Shown: one piece after another, positions 44,161 through 52,987 of the stretch
Numbering within the stretch: the first letter of the stretch is position 1
Layout: each line of letters begins with the position of its first letter
Assembly: GCA_963678465.1 (NCBI GenBank)
Contig: OY782858.1
Coordinates: forward strand, 2,232,001 to 2,296,000
Length of the DNA: 64,000 nt
From: Paludibacter sp963678465
Lineage (GTDB): Bacteria; Bacteroidota; Bacteroidia; Bacteroidales; Paludibacteraceae
Direction of reading: 5' to 3'
The notes under the pieces: model-generated
What the model was told of the DNA's origin: nothing
Databases searched by the model: none
Seen by the model: only the letters and a program-made list of their open reading frames with translations
Program-made: the position numbers and the translations under genes

Positions 44161-45132
44161 ATGGCAAAAAAAATAAAATTCCATTTCAATACCGAAACAT
44201 TAAATTATGAGCCTATAATTCAATCATTTGCTCATAAATTAAAGCAAGTGCTCATCCATCTTTTTTCGGGAGCATCGTTAGGAGTTATATTTTTTCTTAT
44301 TTTCGTTTCCACTTTCGATTCTCCTCAGGAAAAACAACTTGGCGTAGAAAAAAGTCGAATGCAGGCGCAGTATAAAATTCTGCAACGCCAGCTCAATGAA
44401 GTACAGGAAGTAATGAGCGACCTTCAGCAGAGAGATGATAACTTTTATCGGGTTGTATTTCAGGCCGAACCCATAGCTCTCGATGTTCGCAAGGCCACTG
44501 CCGCGAACGAAGAGTATTACAAACAATTGATGGATATGACCAACTCTGAAATTGTTATTGAAACCACAAAAAAACTAAACGAATTACGTAAACAGGTTTA
44601 TATCCAGTCAAAATCCTACGACGACCTTATTGTTTTATCCAAAAATAAAGAAGCCATGCTTGAGTGCATCCCCGCCATACAGCCGGTACTGAACAAAGAC
44701 CTGACACGTATGGCTTCGGGCTATGGATGGCGTATCGACCCCGTTTATCACACCCGCCGCTTCCACCAGGGAATGGACTTTACGGCTCCCATTGGAACTG
44801 ATATTTACGCCACCGGAAACGGAACCGTTGTGAGTTCAGGTTGGAAACAGGGCTATGGAAATTGCGTTGAAATCAACCACGGATTTGGCTATCTTACTTT
44901 GTACGGCCACATGAGTAAAATCAAAGTTCGTATCGGTCAGAAAGTGAAACGTGGCGACGTGATTGGGCTTGTAGGAAGTACCGGAAAATCGACAGGTCCG
45001 CACTTACACTACGAAGTACACCTGAGAGGCGAAATTATGAATCCTCAAAATTATTACTTCCTCGACCTGTCTCCTGCCGAATACGACAAAATGGTTCAAA
45101 TGAGCAACAACTCAGGACAAATGTTTGACTAA
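44161..45132 (+). CDS. M23-family (LytM) metallopeptidase, membrane-anchored
   Basis: 323 residues. One transmembrane helix (about 32-52, IHLFSGASLGVIFFLIFVST), then a long coiled-coil-like region (60-160). The LytM domain (about 180-300) has Zn ligands His202 and Asp206 in FHQGMDFTAP and His283 in HLHYEVH; His250 (LYGHM) and His281 are the catalytic pair. All active-site residues are present. Cuts peptidoglycan cross-links or peptides, or activates an amidase; coiled-coil M23 proteins often act in division. 58 bp before murI, also a cell-wall gene. Confidence 0.93.
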   Translation: MAKKIKFHFNTETLNYEPIIQSFAHKLKQVLIHLFSGASLGVIFFLIFVSTFDSPQEKQLGVEKSRMQAQYKILQRQLNEVQEVMSDLQQRDDNFYRVVFQAEPIALDVRKATAANEEYYKQLMDMTNSEIVIETTKKLNELRKQVYIQSKSYDDLIVLSKNKEAMLECIPAIQPVLNKDLTRMASGYGWRIDPVYHTRRFHQGMDFTAPIGTDIYATGNGTVVSSGWKQGYGNCVEINHGFGYLTLYGHMSKIKVRIGQKVKRGDVIGLVGSTGKSTGPHLHYEVHLRGEIMNPQNYYFLDLSPAEYDKMVQMSNNSGQMFD

Positions 45133-45190
45133 TGCTTAGTGCAAATCAAAAAAAAGGAACAAAGCTCAATACATCTGATTTTATAAAATT

Positions 45191-46039
45191 ATGATCAATA
45201 GCAAAAATACAAACCCATCAAGTGGTCCCATCGGAATTTTCGATTCGGGCTACGGTGGTTTAACAATTTTGGAAAAAATCCGGGCTGAACTTCCGGAATA
45301 CGACTATATTTATTTAGGCGACAATGCCCGTACACCCTACGGCACACGTTCGTTTGATGTAGTTTACAAATACACCTTGGAATGTGTAACTAAACTTTTC
45401 GGAATGGGCTGCCACTTGGTTATTTTGGCTTGCAATACTGCTTCGGCCAAAGCCTTACGAACCATTCAACAGCAGGACTTACCATTGCTCGATCCTGAAC
45501 GACGCGTATTGGGCGTTATCCGTCCGACCGTCGAAGCAATAGGATCAAAAACCAAAAGTAAGCACATAGGGCTGTTAGCAACAACGGGAACAGTTCAATC
45601 GGACTCCTACCCTCTAGAAATAAATAAGTTATACAAAGAGATCATTGTCACTTCCGAAGCATGTCCACTATGGGTTCCGATTATTGAGAACAACGAACAC
45701 AATTCGGATGGTGCCGATTATTTTGTAAGAAAGAACCTTGAAAATTTGCTGAAATCGGATCCTGAAATTGACACTTTGATGCTTGGCTGCACACACTATC
45801 CGCTTATGCTGGATAAAATTAAGAAATACACCCCTTCCGGAATCACAATTATTTCACAGGGAGAATTGGTGGCAGCAAGTTTGAGCGATTACCTTAAGCG
45901 TCATCCCGAGATGGACGCTAAATGCACAAAGAACAGTTCTATTCGTTATTTTACAACTGAATCGGTTGATAAGTTCTCGTCGTCAGCTTCAATATTCCTC
46001 AACGAGGCAATTGTAGCCGAACATCTCGATATTGATTAA
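45191..46039 (+). CDS. murI: Glutamate racemase
   Basis: 282 residues. Aspartate/glutamate racemase fold with both catalytic cysteines, Cys81 (LACNTASA) and Cys200 (MLGCTHYPL), and the IGIFDSGYGGLTIL N-terminus. Makes D-glutamate for peptidoglycan. In a probable two-gene unit with the M23 peptidase, ending at the 46041 terminator. Confidence 0.97.
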   Translation: MINSKNTNPSSGPIGIFDSGYGGLTILEKIRAELPEYDYIYLGDNARTPYGTRSFDVVYKYTLECVTKLFGMGCHLVILACNTASAKALRTIQQQDLPLLDPERRVLGVIRPTVEAIGSKTKSKHIGLLATTGTVQSDSYPLEINKLYKEIIVTSEACPLWVPIIENNEHNSDGADYFVRKNLENLLKSDPEIDTLMLGCTHYPLMLDKIKKYTPSGITIISQGELVAASLSDYLKRHPEMDAKCTKNSSIRYFTTESVDKFSSSASIFLNEAIVAEHLDID

Positions 46040-46040
46040 A

Positions 46041-46080
46041 AAAAAGTCCTGCAAGCAAAAACTTACAGGACTTTTTTTTA
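46041..46080. terminator. Bidirectional terminator between murI and the Spy-like gene
   Basis: AAAAAAGTCCTG (from about 46040), 14-nt loop, CAGGACTTTTTTT (46066-46078). Poly-A on one side and poly-T on the other suit both converging genes. Confidence 0.9.
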
Positions 46081-46093
46081 ATCATTTCCAGTT

Positions 46094-46543
46094 TTATTTG
46101 GAAACCGGTTCATTTCCATTCCGGGGACATTTCCGTTTCTCCATGCGTTCCTTCATTTTTTCCTGACGTTCGGCACGGATTGTTTGTAGTTTTTCGAACT
46201 TTTCTTTCCCTACAATACTCTGTAGTTCTGCATCTTCCGCCTTACGTTGTTGCTCAAATCTCAACTTACGTTCTTCGGCCAATTTTCCTCTTTCTTCTTT
46301 TAGCTTCTGATTTTCAGCCTTTAATTCTTCCCGCTTTTTATCCTGCTTTTCGAACAAAGCTTCTACCTTTGCCTTTTCAGCATCGCTAAGCTCAAGTTGA
46401 GTAGCCAAATGCGCAGCACGCTCCTTTGCGCTCAGTTGCATTCCAAATCCTCTTTCTCCACGGGGTGGACGCTGATCCTGTCCATTTACTGCAAAACTCA
46501 TTGTAAAAATAGCCGCAAGAGCTAACATAACATACTTTCTCAT
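46094..46543 (-). CDS. Spy/CpxP-like periplasmic helical protein (DUF4890 type)
   Basis: 149 residues from MRKYVMLALA at 46543; a longer frame from 46651 would hide the signal peptide and is rejected. Signal peptide about 1-21. The rest is one long charged helical stretch (LSAKERAAHLATQLELSDAE, then many EERKLRFEQQRKAED units), like the Spy/CpxP chaperone fold. May be a periplasmic folding or envelope-stress protein; function unproven. Confidence 0.7.
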   Translation of the reverse strand: MRKYVMLALAAIFTMSFAVNGQDQRPPRGERGFGMQLSAKERAAHLATQLELSDAEKAKVEALFEKQDKKREELKAENQKLKEERGKLAEERKLRFEQQRKAEDAELQSIVGKEKFEKLQTIRAERQEKMKERMEKRKCPRNGNEPVSK

Positions 46544-46777
46544 AAATTCAATTTTTAAAATTGTAAAACATTGTTGTTGTATTTTGTTAGCTTTGACTTT
46601 AGATTCTTTTATAGGTTTAATCGAATAGTTGTGATTTACAACAATTAACAAAGCAAATCAAAAAGCCTAGGTACTTTTGCGTCAGAAAACAAATAATATA
46701 CTACCTGACTAAACCGAATATTTCAACAATGCCGGAATTATGAGTTTTTTAGCAACAGAAACAGCCGATAGGCACAA
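46544..46777. other. Intergenic region before the ArsR cassette's last gene
   Basis: AT-rich leader of the Spy-like gene. A plus-strand TACTTTTG at 46672-46679 has no plus-strand gene behind it; no clear structure otherwise. Confidence 0.3.
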
Positions 46778-47257
46778 TTATTTCTTTTTGAGCAAAACCT
46801 CTTCGATGGCTTGTTTGAAAGCATCTTTCGGCATAGCGCCCTGAGCCATCTGCGGATTTTCGCCTACCGGACAGAACAAAATGGTAGGAATGCTGCGAAT
46901 GCCAAAAGCAGCCGCCAGTTCTTGTTCCTTTTCAGTATCAATTTTATAAATATAAATCTGACCGTCATATTCTTTTGCCAAATCTTCCAATATAGGAGCT
47001 ATTGTTTTACACGGACCACACCACGAGGCATAAAAATCGATAATACAAGGTTTGTCACCCAGATATTTCCACTCGGTCGGGTTGGCTTCGTAATTAGCCA
47101 CTTTAGTTAAAAACTCAGCTTTGGTTAAATGAATTGTTCCCATTTTTTTTTCTTCTTTTGTTGTTGTTACATCCTGATTATTTTCTTTTGTTTTACCAGC
47201 ACAAGCGGTAAAAGCAATGAATGCGAGCACTAAGGTTGCTCCGATTAGTTTTCTCAT
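46778..47257 (-). CDS. Thioredoxin-like lipoprotein
   Basis: 159 residues. N-terminal lipoprotein signal (LVLAFIAFTAC, Cys19), so it faces the periplasm. The thioredoxin domain starts near residue 40 with FYASWCGPCKT (Cys80, Cys83), FGIRSIPTILF (cis-proline) and ends EEVLLKK. Reduces or shuffles disulfides of exported proteins. Last gene of the ArsR cassette, 52 bp after the HMA gene. A periplasmic thioredoxin beside metal- or sulfur-type proteins suggests a redox partner for them (inference). Confidence 0.85.
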   Translation of the reverse strand: MRKLIGATLVLAFIAFTACAGKTKENNQDVTTTKEEKKMGTIHLTKAEFLTKVANYEANPTEWKYLGDKPCIIDFYASWCGPCKTIAPILEDLAKEYDGQIYIYKIDTEKEQELAAAFGIRSIPTILFCPVGENPQMAQGAMPKDAFKQAIEEVLLKKK

Positions 47258-47309
47258 ATTGATTTATTATTACATTTTCTTATTTATATTATCCGTAATT
47301 CGTTTGCAT

Positions 47310-47567
47310 TTACAAGGCACATCCCCAGATAGATGGCTCATCGTATTCTACATTATTTTGTTCCTGAGGAATTTCTGTCCAACCTAACCCATCAAGTGTC
47401 GAAGCTATTTGCTCACGTGTCACTTCATCAGTGTGATTCACCACTATCATTCCTTCAATTCTATCCATTTCGGCACCAAAAACCCCTCGAAGTGTTCCGA
47501 GTGTTTTCAGCACTTTGTTGTCGCAAGTCATGCACTGCGACTTTGAAACATAAAATGTACTATACAT
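47310..47567 (-). CDS. Small HMA-type (CxxC) metal-binding or metallochaperone protein
   Basis: 85 residues from MYSTFYVSK at 47567; this ATG overlaps the stop of the preceding gene by 8 bp, unlike the upstream MINTNL start. It has a ferredoxin-like alpha/beta fold with CMTC (Cys12, Cys15) and VNHTDEVTREQIASTLDGLG, as in heavy-metal-associated domains. A third cysteine is at the C-terminus (IWGCAL). It could carry copper, mercury or another soft metal, or a persulfide. Metal identity is not shown. Confidence 0.7.
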   Translation of the reverse strand: MYSTFYVSKSQCMTCDNKVLKTLGTLRGVFGAEMDRIEGMIVVNHTDEVTREQIASTLDGLGWTEIPQEQNNVEYDEPSIWGCAL

Positions 47568-47820
47568 CTGTTTTAGCTTTATTAGGTTCGTATTTATCAA
47601 ATTTCATCACCTGCTTTTCATTCTTTTTCGGAACATTCGTTGCACACGACCCTCCGGGACAACCAATATTAAATACAGCCTGCACCATAAAAAATACAGC
47701 TCCGAACAAATAAATATTTTCCTTCGTCGAAAAATAGCCTATCACCATGAGCACCCCAAACACAAGCTTGATGATCCGGGCGAGGTCCCATGACGAAAAA
47801 TATTTTTTAATCATTTCCAT
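47560..47820 (-). CDS. DUF2892-family small membrane protein with GCPGGSC motif
   Basis: 86 residues from MEMIKKYFSS (47820; 14-bp overlap with the gene before). Two membrane helices: LARIIKLVFGVLMVIGYF and NIYLFGAVFFMVQAVFN, followed by NIGCPGGSC and a charged tail. This is the DUF2892 (YgaP transmembrane) plan. The paired cysteines next to the membrane suggest thiol or metal chemistry. Middle gene of the overlapping cassette. Confidence 0.8.
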   Translation of the reverse strand: MEMIKKYFSSWDLARIIKLVFGVLMVIGYFSTKENIYLFGAVFFMVQAVFNIGCPGGSCATNVPKKNEKQVMKFDKYEPNKAKTDV

Positions 47821-48025
47821 CTTTCTTATCTTCTTTTTTTCGAAATAAATCAAAAAGCAAATACCCAATTATCGCACCATAAGCAATACTAATGTACGGA
47901 TTTGAGGTAATAGGGCAAGTACCACTCTGACAACCAATAAAATAATAGTACAGAAAGCCACCCAATGCGCCAACTACCAAACCTATTATTTTCAGCATAT
48001 GTTTTACTACAAATTCTTTCATCAT
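47807..48025 (-). CDS. DUF6132-type small membrane protein with CxSGTCPITSNPY motif
   Basis: 72 residues. Two membrane helices: LKIIGLVVGALGGFLYYYF and PYISIAYGAIIGYLLFDLF, with GCQSGTCPITSNPY between them (two cysteines). The family is widespread in Bacteroidota and of unknown function. 63 bp after the ArsR gene, overlapping the DUF2892 gene. Confidence 0.8.
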   Translation of the reverse strand: MMKEFVVKHMLKIIGLVVGALGGFLYYYFIGCQSGTCPITSNPYISIAYGAIIGYLLFDLFRKKEDKKDGND

Positions 48026-48088
48026 AATTTTTGTCTTTAACTTGTTACATGTTCATTCCAACATATTTTCATATATTATCTAAAAAGA

Positions 48089-48385
48089 TCAAGCACAATT
48101 ACAAGAACGGATACAGTCTAAAATCTGCACAATCTGCTTATTTTTAAGAGAATAATAACAATTTTTTCCATCCCGGCGACAGTTCAGAATGCCTTTGGCC
48201 CGCATATCGGTAAGATGATGCGATAACAACGACTGTTCACATTTTAACTCCTCTACAAGTTGCGAAACGTTCAATTCATCGCGTCCCGAAAGCAAAGAAA
48301 TAACACACAATCTTGTTCCATTCGAAATAGCCTTAAGAACATAAGCTGCATCTTCCATTTGTTTTATTTCTGTATTTTGATCCAT
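48089..48385 (-). CDS. ArsR/SmtB-family transcriptional repressor
   Basis: 98 residues from MDQNTEIKQM at 48385, chosen because a -7 element lies 16-23 bp before it; the frame opens further up to 48415. Winged helix (LSGRDELNVSQLVEELKCEQ, SLLSHHLTDMRAKGIL, CRRDGKNCYYSLKN). Cysteines in ELKC and at the C-terminus (CIRSCNCA) could form the sensing site. It should repress its own operon and release DNA on metal or reactive sulfur; a palindromic operator sits in its promoter. First gene of the five-gene cassette. Confidence 0.9.
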   Translation of the reverse strand: MDQNTEIKQMEDAAYVLKAISNGTRLCVISLLSGRDELNVSQLVEELKCEQSLLSHHLTDMRAKGILNCRRDGKNCYYSLKNKQIVQILDCIRSCNCA

Positions 48386-48400
48386 GTTTGAAATTTTGTA

Positions 48401-48432
48401 CAAATATATGAACATTTATTCATATGAACAAA
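48401..48432 (-). promoter_or_regulatory. Promoter and ArsR operator of the cassette
   Basis: On the minus strand TTTG (48432-48429), 20 nt, TATATTTG (48408-48401). Within the spacer, ATATGAA (48406-48412) and TTCATAT (48419-48425) form a perfect inverted repeat of ArsR/SmtB type. Binding there would block RNA polymerase directly. Confidence 0.75.
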
Positions 48433-48531
48433 ATATTATAATTTTTTTTGAAATAACCCAATAAAAAAACGTAATATAAAAAAGAATAAGGTTTAAATAA
48501 GTATGTAGCGGAACTTTTTAAAGAAAAAAAG

Positions 48532-48539
48532 TATCTTTG
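48532..48539 (+). promoter_or_regulatory. -7 promoter element TATCTTTG of aroB
   Basis: Perfect TAnnTTTG 18 bp before the aroB ATG, giving a very short leader. The -33 element is weak. Confidence 0.7.
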
Positions 48540-48557
48540 TGGGCTAATTGAAAAACG

Positions 48558-49610
48558 ATGAATCAACAGGTTACAAAAATATGTAAAGATTTTATATCCG
48601 AACTGAACGAAGCAATCGGAGAACAAAAGGCAGAAAATATTTTTATTCTGACCGATGACAATACACGTCATCACTGTTTACCTTTAGTGCTACAATCAAA
48701 CCGGCTAAGGAACAGTCATCTAATATGCATTCCCAGTGGAGATGAGAACAAAAATGTAGACTCAGCAGTACTTATATGGAAATATCTGAGCGAACATGGC
48801 GCCAACCGAAAATCGCTCATGATCAATGTTGGCGGTGGAATGATTACTGACATTGGCGGATTTGCAGCATCTACATTCAAACGCGGCATTCGTTACATCA
48901 ATATTTCCACATCGCTTTTGGGAGCTGTAGATGCAGCTACCGGCGGAAAAACAGGTATTAACTTTATGGGATTGAAAAACGAAATTGGTGTTTTTGCACC
49001 TGCCGATGAAGTGCTTATCAATATCGATTTTTTCAGAACCCTTGATGATAAAAACCTTCGTTCGGGTTATGCCGAAATGGTGAAACATGCATTGATTGAT
49101 ACCCGCAGCGAGTGGAATAAAATTCTTAAGTTCGATCTGGAAACCATCAACTTTGAAAGTTTGCGCGACCTGGTGGACACAAGCATACGAATAAAAGAAC
49201 GCATTGTGGCACAAGATCCGAAAGAACAAGGCATACGTAAAGCATTAAACCTCGGGCATACCATCGGACACGCATTCGAAAGCCTGTCGTACAAAACCGA
49301 AAAACCTGCATTACACGGATATGCTGTCATGTGGGGGCTTCTTTGCGAGCTGTATTTATCGCACGTAAAACTAAATTTTCCAAAAGATGACTTACTTAAG
49401 TTAAAACAGCTAATAAAAGAGTATTATGGAACGTTTAGTATTGATTGCAAGGACTATGATATTTTGTTTGAATTAATGACACATGACAAAAAAAACGATT
49501 CGAACGAAATAAACTTCACTCTTTTATCGGACATTGGAGAAATACACATCAACCAGACTGCTTCGAAGGAAGAGATTTACGAATGTTTCGACTTTTTCGG
49601 AGGCTGCTAA
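48558..49610 (+). CDS. aroB: 3-dehydroquinate synthase
   Basis: 350 residues. NAD-binding GGGMITDIGGFAASTFKRGI and TSLLGAVDAATGGKTGIN; metal ligands in LNLGHTIGHAFE and HGYAVMWG. It closes the ring of DAHP in the second step of the shikimate pathway. Followed by the CoA-binding, dapB, lepB, wbqC and ilvE genes on the same strand, with short gaps, perhaps one long operon. Confidence 0.97.
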   Translation: MNQQVTKICKDFISELNEAIGEQKAENIFILTDDNTRHHCLPLVLQSNRLRNSHLICIPSGDENKNVDSAVLIWKYLSEHGANRKSLMINVGGGMITDIGGFAASTFKRGIRYINISTSLLGAVDAATGGKTGINFMGLKNEIGVFAPADEVLINIDFFRTLDDKNLRSGYAEMVKHALIDTRSEWNKILKFDLETINFESLRDLVDTSIRIKERIVAQDPKEQGIRKALNLGHTIGHAFESLSYKTEKPALHGYAVMWGLLCELYLSHVKLNFPKDDLLKLKQLIKEYYGTFSIDCKDYDILFELMTHDKKNDSNEINFTLLSDIGEIHINQTASKEEIYECFDFFGGC

Positions 49611-49658
49611 AAACACTTTCGTAAGGTTATTATTTCACTAAAAAATGAGTTTTTATTT

Positions 49659-50018
49659 ATGAAAAAAACTTTGATTATAGGCGCCAGCAATAATCCTGAG
49701 CGCTACGCTTACAAAGCCGCCGAACGTCTGCTGGCTCACGGTCACGAAATTGAACTGCTGGGATTGCGCCCTGAAGTGATTTTTGGCAAAACAATTGATA
49801 CTGAAAAGAAGAAGTACGAAGGTCTTGACACTGTAACTCTTTATGTTGGTTCGCAGCGTCAACCTGAATATTACGACTACATTATTTCGCTCAAACCTAA
49901 GCGCGTGGTCTTTAATCCGGGTACAGAGAATGCTGAATTCGAAAGTATGCTGAAAGAAAACGGCATTGAAGCAGAGGAAGCCTGTACGCTTGTCCTTCTC
50001 GGAACAGGTCAGTATTAA
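49659..50018 (+). CDS. CoA-binding (YccU-like Rossmann-fold) protein
   Basis: 119 residues. KTLIIGASNNPERYAYKAAE and NPGTENAEFESMLKENGIEA match the small CoA-binding Rossmann family. No catalytic residues are known for the family; function unknown. 48 bp after aroB and 39 bp before dapB. Confidence 0.85.
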   Translation: MKKTLIIGASNNPERYAYKAAERLLAHGHEIELLGLRPEVIFGKTIDTEKKKYEGLDTVTLYVGSQRQPEYYDYIISLKPKRVVFNPGTENAEFESMLKENGIEAEEACTLVLLGTGQY

Positions 50019-50057
50019 TGTGGTAAATAGTAAATAATAAGATAGCAACTGGTAATT

Positions 50058-50774
50058 ATGAAAATAGCATTAATAGGATACGGAAAAATGGGCAAAACGA
50101 TTGAACGCATTGCCCGGGAAAGAGGACACGAAATTGTGTCGGTGATTGACATTGAAAATACAGCAGACTTCGAGTCGGCAGCCTTCAAAAGCGCCGATGT
50201 AGCCATAGAATTTACAGCTCCTCAGGTAGCTTTGTCGAATATCCGCAAGACTTTTGCAGCAGGCGTTCCCATAGTATCGGGCACTACCGGTTGGAGCGAA
50301 CATTTGCCAGAAGTAAAAAAGGAAGTGGCCGAAAATGGATATACGCTTTTCTGGGCTTCGAACTACAGCCTAGGAGTCAACATTTTTGCAGCTGTAAATA
50401 AGTATCTTGCTAAAATAATGAACGATTTTCCTGTGTATAACGTGGAAATGACCGAAGTGCATCACACACAAAAACTTGATGCGCCCAGTGGCACAGCCAT
50501 AACACTTGCAGAAGGTATCATTTCAAATATCGATAGAAAAAGCAATTGGAGTCTCGATGCTGAAAAAGAATCGACCGACATTGCTATCAAAGCCATCCGC
50601 GAAGGTCAGGTTCCGGGCATCCACACCATTCGTTACGAATCGGAAGTAGATTTTATCGAAATTACTCACGAACTGAAAAACCGTGAAAGTCTGGCATTGG
50701 GAGCCGTATTGGCTGCCGAGTTTACTGCGGGCAAAAAAGGTTTTCTGGGCATGGAGGATTTATTGAAATTTTAA
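50058..50774 (+). CDS. dapB: 4-hydroxy-tetrahydrodipicolinate reductase
   Basis: 238 residues. NAD(P)-binding GYGKMGKTIE at the start and the catalytic region EVHHTQKLDAPSGTAITLAE (His-His, then Lys). Makes tetrahydrodipicolinate for lysine and diaminopimelate. Confidence 0.97.
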   Translation: MKIALIGYGKMGKTIERIARERGHEIVSVIDIENTADFESAAFKSADVAIEFTAPQVALSNIRKTFAAGVPIVSGTTGWSEHLPEVKKEVAENGYTLFWASNYSLGVNIFAAVNKYLAKIMNDFPVYNVEMTEVHHTQKLDAPSGTAITLAEGIISNIDRKSNWSLDAEKESTDIAIKAIREGQVPGIHTIRYESEVDFIEITHELKNRESLALGAVLAAEFTAGKKGFLGMEDLLKF

Positions 50775-50861
50775 TATATAATTTAGCTGTCATAGCTATT
50801 TTATTCAAAACAAACAATTTATTAGTTTCAAACTCAAACAACATCTAATAAAATATTCAAT

Positions 50862-52325
50862 ATGAGCACCGAACAAACAGGTTCACGATTTCGTCGACCG
50901 CTGAAACAATGGATTAAAGCCAGCGCATGGAGTCTTATTTACATTCTTTTTGTGGCGTGGGTAGGCAATTTCTGGTGGCTACTTTTACTGCCCGTCATTA
51001 TTGACTCATTTATCTCCAAATATATTCCCTGGACCTGGTGGAAAAAATCGAAGAATAAATCATTTGTAGCCGTAATGGGCTGGGTCGATGCCATAGTTTT
51101 TGCTTTGGTAGCTGTCTACTTCATTAACACATTCTTATTCCAGAATTATCAGATACCTTCGTCGTCGCTCGAAAAGTCATTGTTAATAGGCGATTTTTTG
51201 TTTGTTAGTAAAGCCAGTTACGGACCACGCGTACCAAACACACCGCTCTCATTTCCATTGGTACAGCACACTTTTCCGGTGACCAACACCAAATCGTTTA
51301 TCGAAACACCGCAATGGGAATACAAACGACTGAAAGGTTTTGACACAATTGACCGCAATGATATTGTTGTGTTCAATTTCCCTACAGGCGACACAGTAGC
51401 TGTGAAAAAAGAAAATCCTGATTATTACACAAGCTGCTATTACGAAGGGCTTTCTTCTATTAAAGTTAAGAATCCGGAGGCCAACCCAACTTACGAAGAA
51501 TGTTTGGCAATTGGGCGAAAAATTGTACGTTCGAAGACACAGGAATATGGCGAAATCATTTATCGCCCTGTGGATCGTCGCGAAAACTATGTAAAACGTT
51601 GTGTCGGCATTCCTGGCGATTGGATTGAAATAAAAAACAACCAGATGATGATCAACGGTGAAAAACAAGAGGAAATTCCCGGGGTACAGTTCAATTATTT
51701 TGTTCAGACAGATGGAACCTCAATCATCAGCACGTTGGATAAACTTGAAATCAGTATGGTTGACAGAGTCCTGATCGACAATTTACAATATGCCGAAGGA
51801 ATTAAGTCATTAGGATTCAATCCAGAAATGCCATTGTACCATCTACCTCTTACACAGACTGCTTACAACACCTTGCTCAGTACAGCAGGCGTGGTGAGCA
51901 TGCAAGTAGAGACGGTAAATCAAACGGGAGATGTTTTCCCACTTGGAGGCAATAAACCATGGACACGCGACAACTACGGACCAATTTATGTTCCGAAAAA
52001 AGGCGCTAAACTGGCATTAAATGCTTACAATTATCCGATTTACGAAAGAATTATTCGCGACTACGAGAAAAATAGCTTTGAGATGAAGGCTGGAAAGTTT
52101 TATGTAAACGGAAAACAAGTAACTACATACCAGTTCAAAATGGATTATTACTGGATGATGGGCGATAACCGTCACAACTCTCTTGATTCGCGCTACTGGG
52201 GATTTGTTCCCGAAGATCATGTTGTTGGTCGTCCGGTATTGGTTTGGCTTTCGCTCAACAAGGACAAAGGCTGGTTCGATGGCAAAATCCGTTTCAACAG
52301 GTTCTTTAAAAATGCAGAGAGATAA
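50862..52325 (+). CDS. lepB: Signal peptidase I, long Bacteroidota form
   Basis: 487 residues, longer than typical because of an insertion between the catalytic parts. Two or three N-terminal membrane helices (about 20-50 and 70-92). Catalytic Ser102 in YQIPSSSLEKSL and Lys245 in NYVKRCVGIPGDW; box E is YWMMGDNRHNSLDSRYWG. It removes signal peptides on the outer face of the inner membrane. The WbqC gene starts inside its last codons. Confidence 0.95.
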   Translation: MSTEQTGSRFRRPLKQWIKASAWSLIYILFVAWVGNFWWLLLLPVIIDSFISKYIPWTWWKKSKNKSFVAVMGWVDAIVFALVAVYFINTFLFQNYQIPSSSLEKSLLIGDFLFVSKASYGPRVPNTPLSFPLVQHTFPVTNTKSFIETPQWEYKRLKGFDTIDRNDIVVFNFPTGDTVAVKKENPDYYTSCYYEGLSSIKVKNPEANPTYEECLAIGRKIVRSKTQEYGEIIYRPVDRRENYVKRCVGIPGDWIEIKNNQMMINGEKQEEIPGVQFNYFVQTDGTSIISTLDKLEISMVDRVLIDNLQYAEGIKSLGFNPEMPLYHLPLTQTAYNTLLSTAGVVSMQVETVNQTGDVFPLGGNKPWTRDNYGPIYVPKKGAKLALNAYNYPIYERIIRDYEKNSFEMKAGKFYVNGKQVTTYQFKMDYYWMMGDNRHNSLDSRYWGFVPEDHVVGRPVLVWLSLNKDKGWFDGKIRFNRFFKNAER

Positions 52326-52941
52326 TTTTCTTCTTTCAACTGCGTACTTGGCTCCGATAGACTATTATGTTGTTTTGGCAAATTCAGAACGAATTTTGCT
52401 GGAACAACATGAATATTATCAGAAGCAATCCTACAGAAACCGCTGTAGAATAGCAACAGCCAATGGCATAATGGATTTGAGCATACCGGTGGACAGTGCA
52501 GGAAAAACACCCATACGCGACATTCGCATATCGGATCACAACAACTGGCAAACACATCACTGGCGATCCATAGAGACCGCCTATAATTCAAGTCCGTTTT
52601 TTGAATATTATTTTGACGATTTAAAACCTTTTTTTGAAAAAAAATGGGTATTTTTGTGGGACTTTAACACAGCAATACAACAAACGATCTTAGAATTACT
52701 TGAATTGGATGTTAAAATAACTCTTACTAACAAGTACGAAGCAGAGCATTCGGAACGAATGATTGATTTACGTGACAAAATACATCCCAAGAAGGAAGCA
52801 TTTATAGAAATCAAGCCGTATTATCAGGTTTTCGAACAAAAGTTTGGATTCATTCCCCACTTAAGTATTCTTGATTTGCTTTTCAATACGGGAAACGAAG
52901 CGCAACTTACTATAGGAAATCAGCTGATCAAAATTGACTAA
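52312..52941 (+). CDS. WbqC-family protein
   Basis: 209 residues from MQRDNFLLSTAYLAP at 52312, overlapping lepB by 14 bp; upstream parts of the same frame are lepB in another frame. YLAPIDYYVVLANSERILLE, YRNRCRIATANGIMDLSIPV and WRSIETAYNSSPFFEYYFDD match the WbqC-like family of Bacteroidota. Activity uncertain; members occur in polysaccharide loci and next to lepB. Translation is probably coupled to lepB. Confidence 0.85.
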   Translation: MQRDNFLLSTAYLAPIDYYVVLANSERILLEQHEYYQKQSYRNRCRIATANGIMDLSIPVDSAGKTPIRDIRISDHNNWQTHHWRSIETAYNSSPFFEYYFDDLKPFFEKKWVFLWDFNTAIQQTILELLELDVKITLTNKYEAEHSERMIDLRDKIHPKKEAFIEIKPYYQVFEQKFGFIPHLSILDLLFNTGNEAQLTIGNQLIKID

Positions 52942-52987
52942 AAAAAGTCAATAATTGGCTGACAAATAGAACTAAAAAAATTACAAT

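Noticed and set aside
46672..46679. Plus-strand promoter TACTTTTG for a small RNA
   Set aside because: No terminator or structured region follows on the plus strand and the next genes are on the minus strand; an 8-base match alone is weak.
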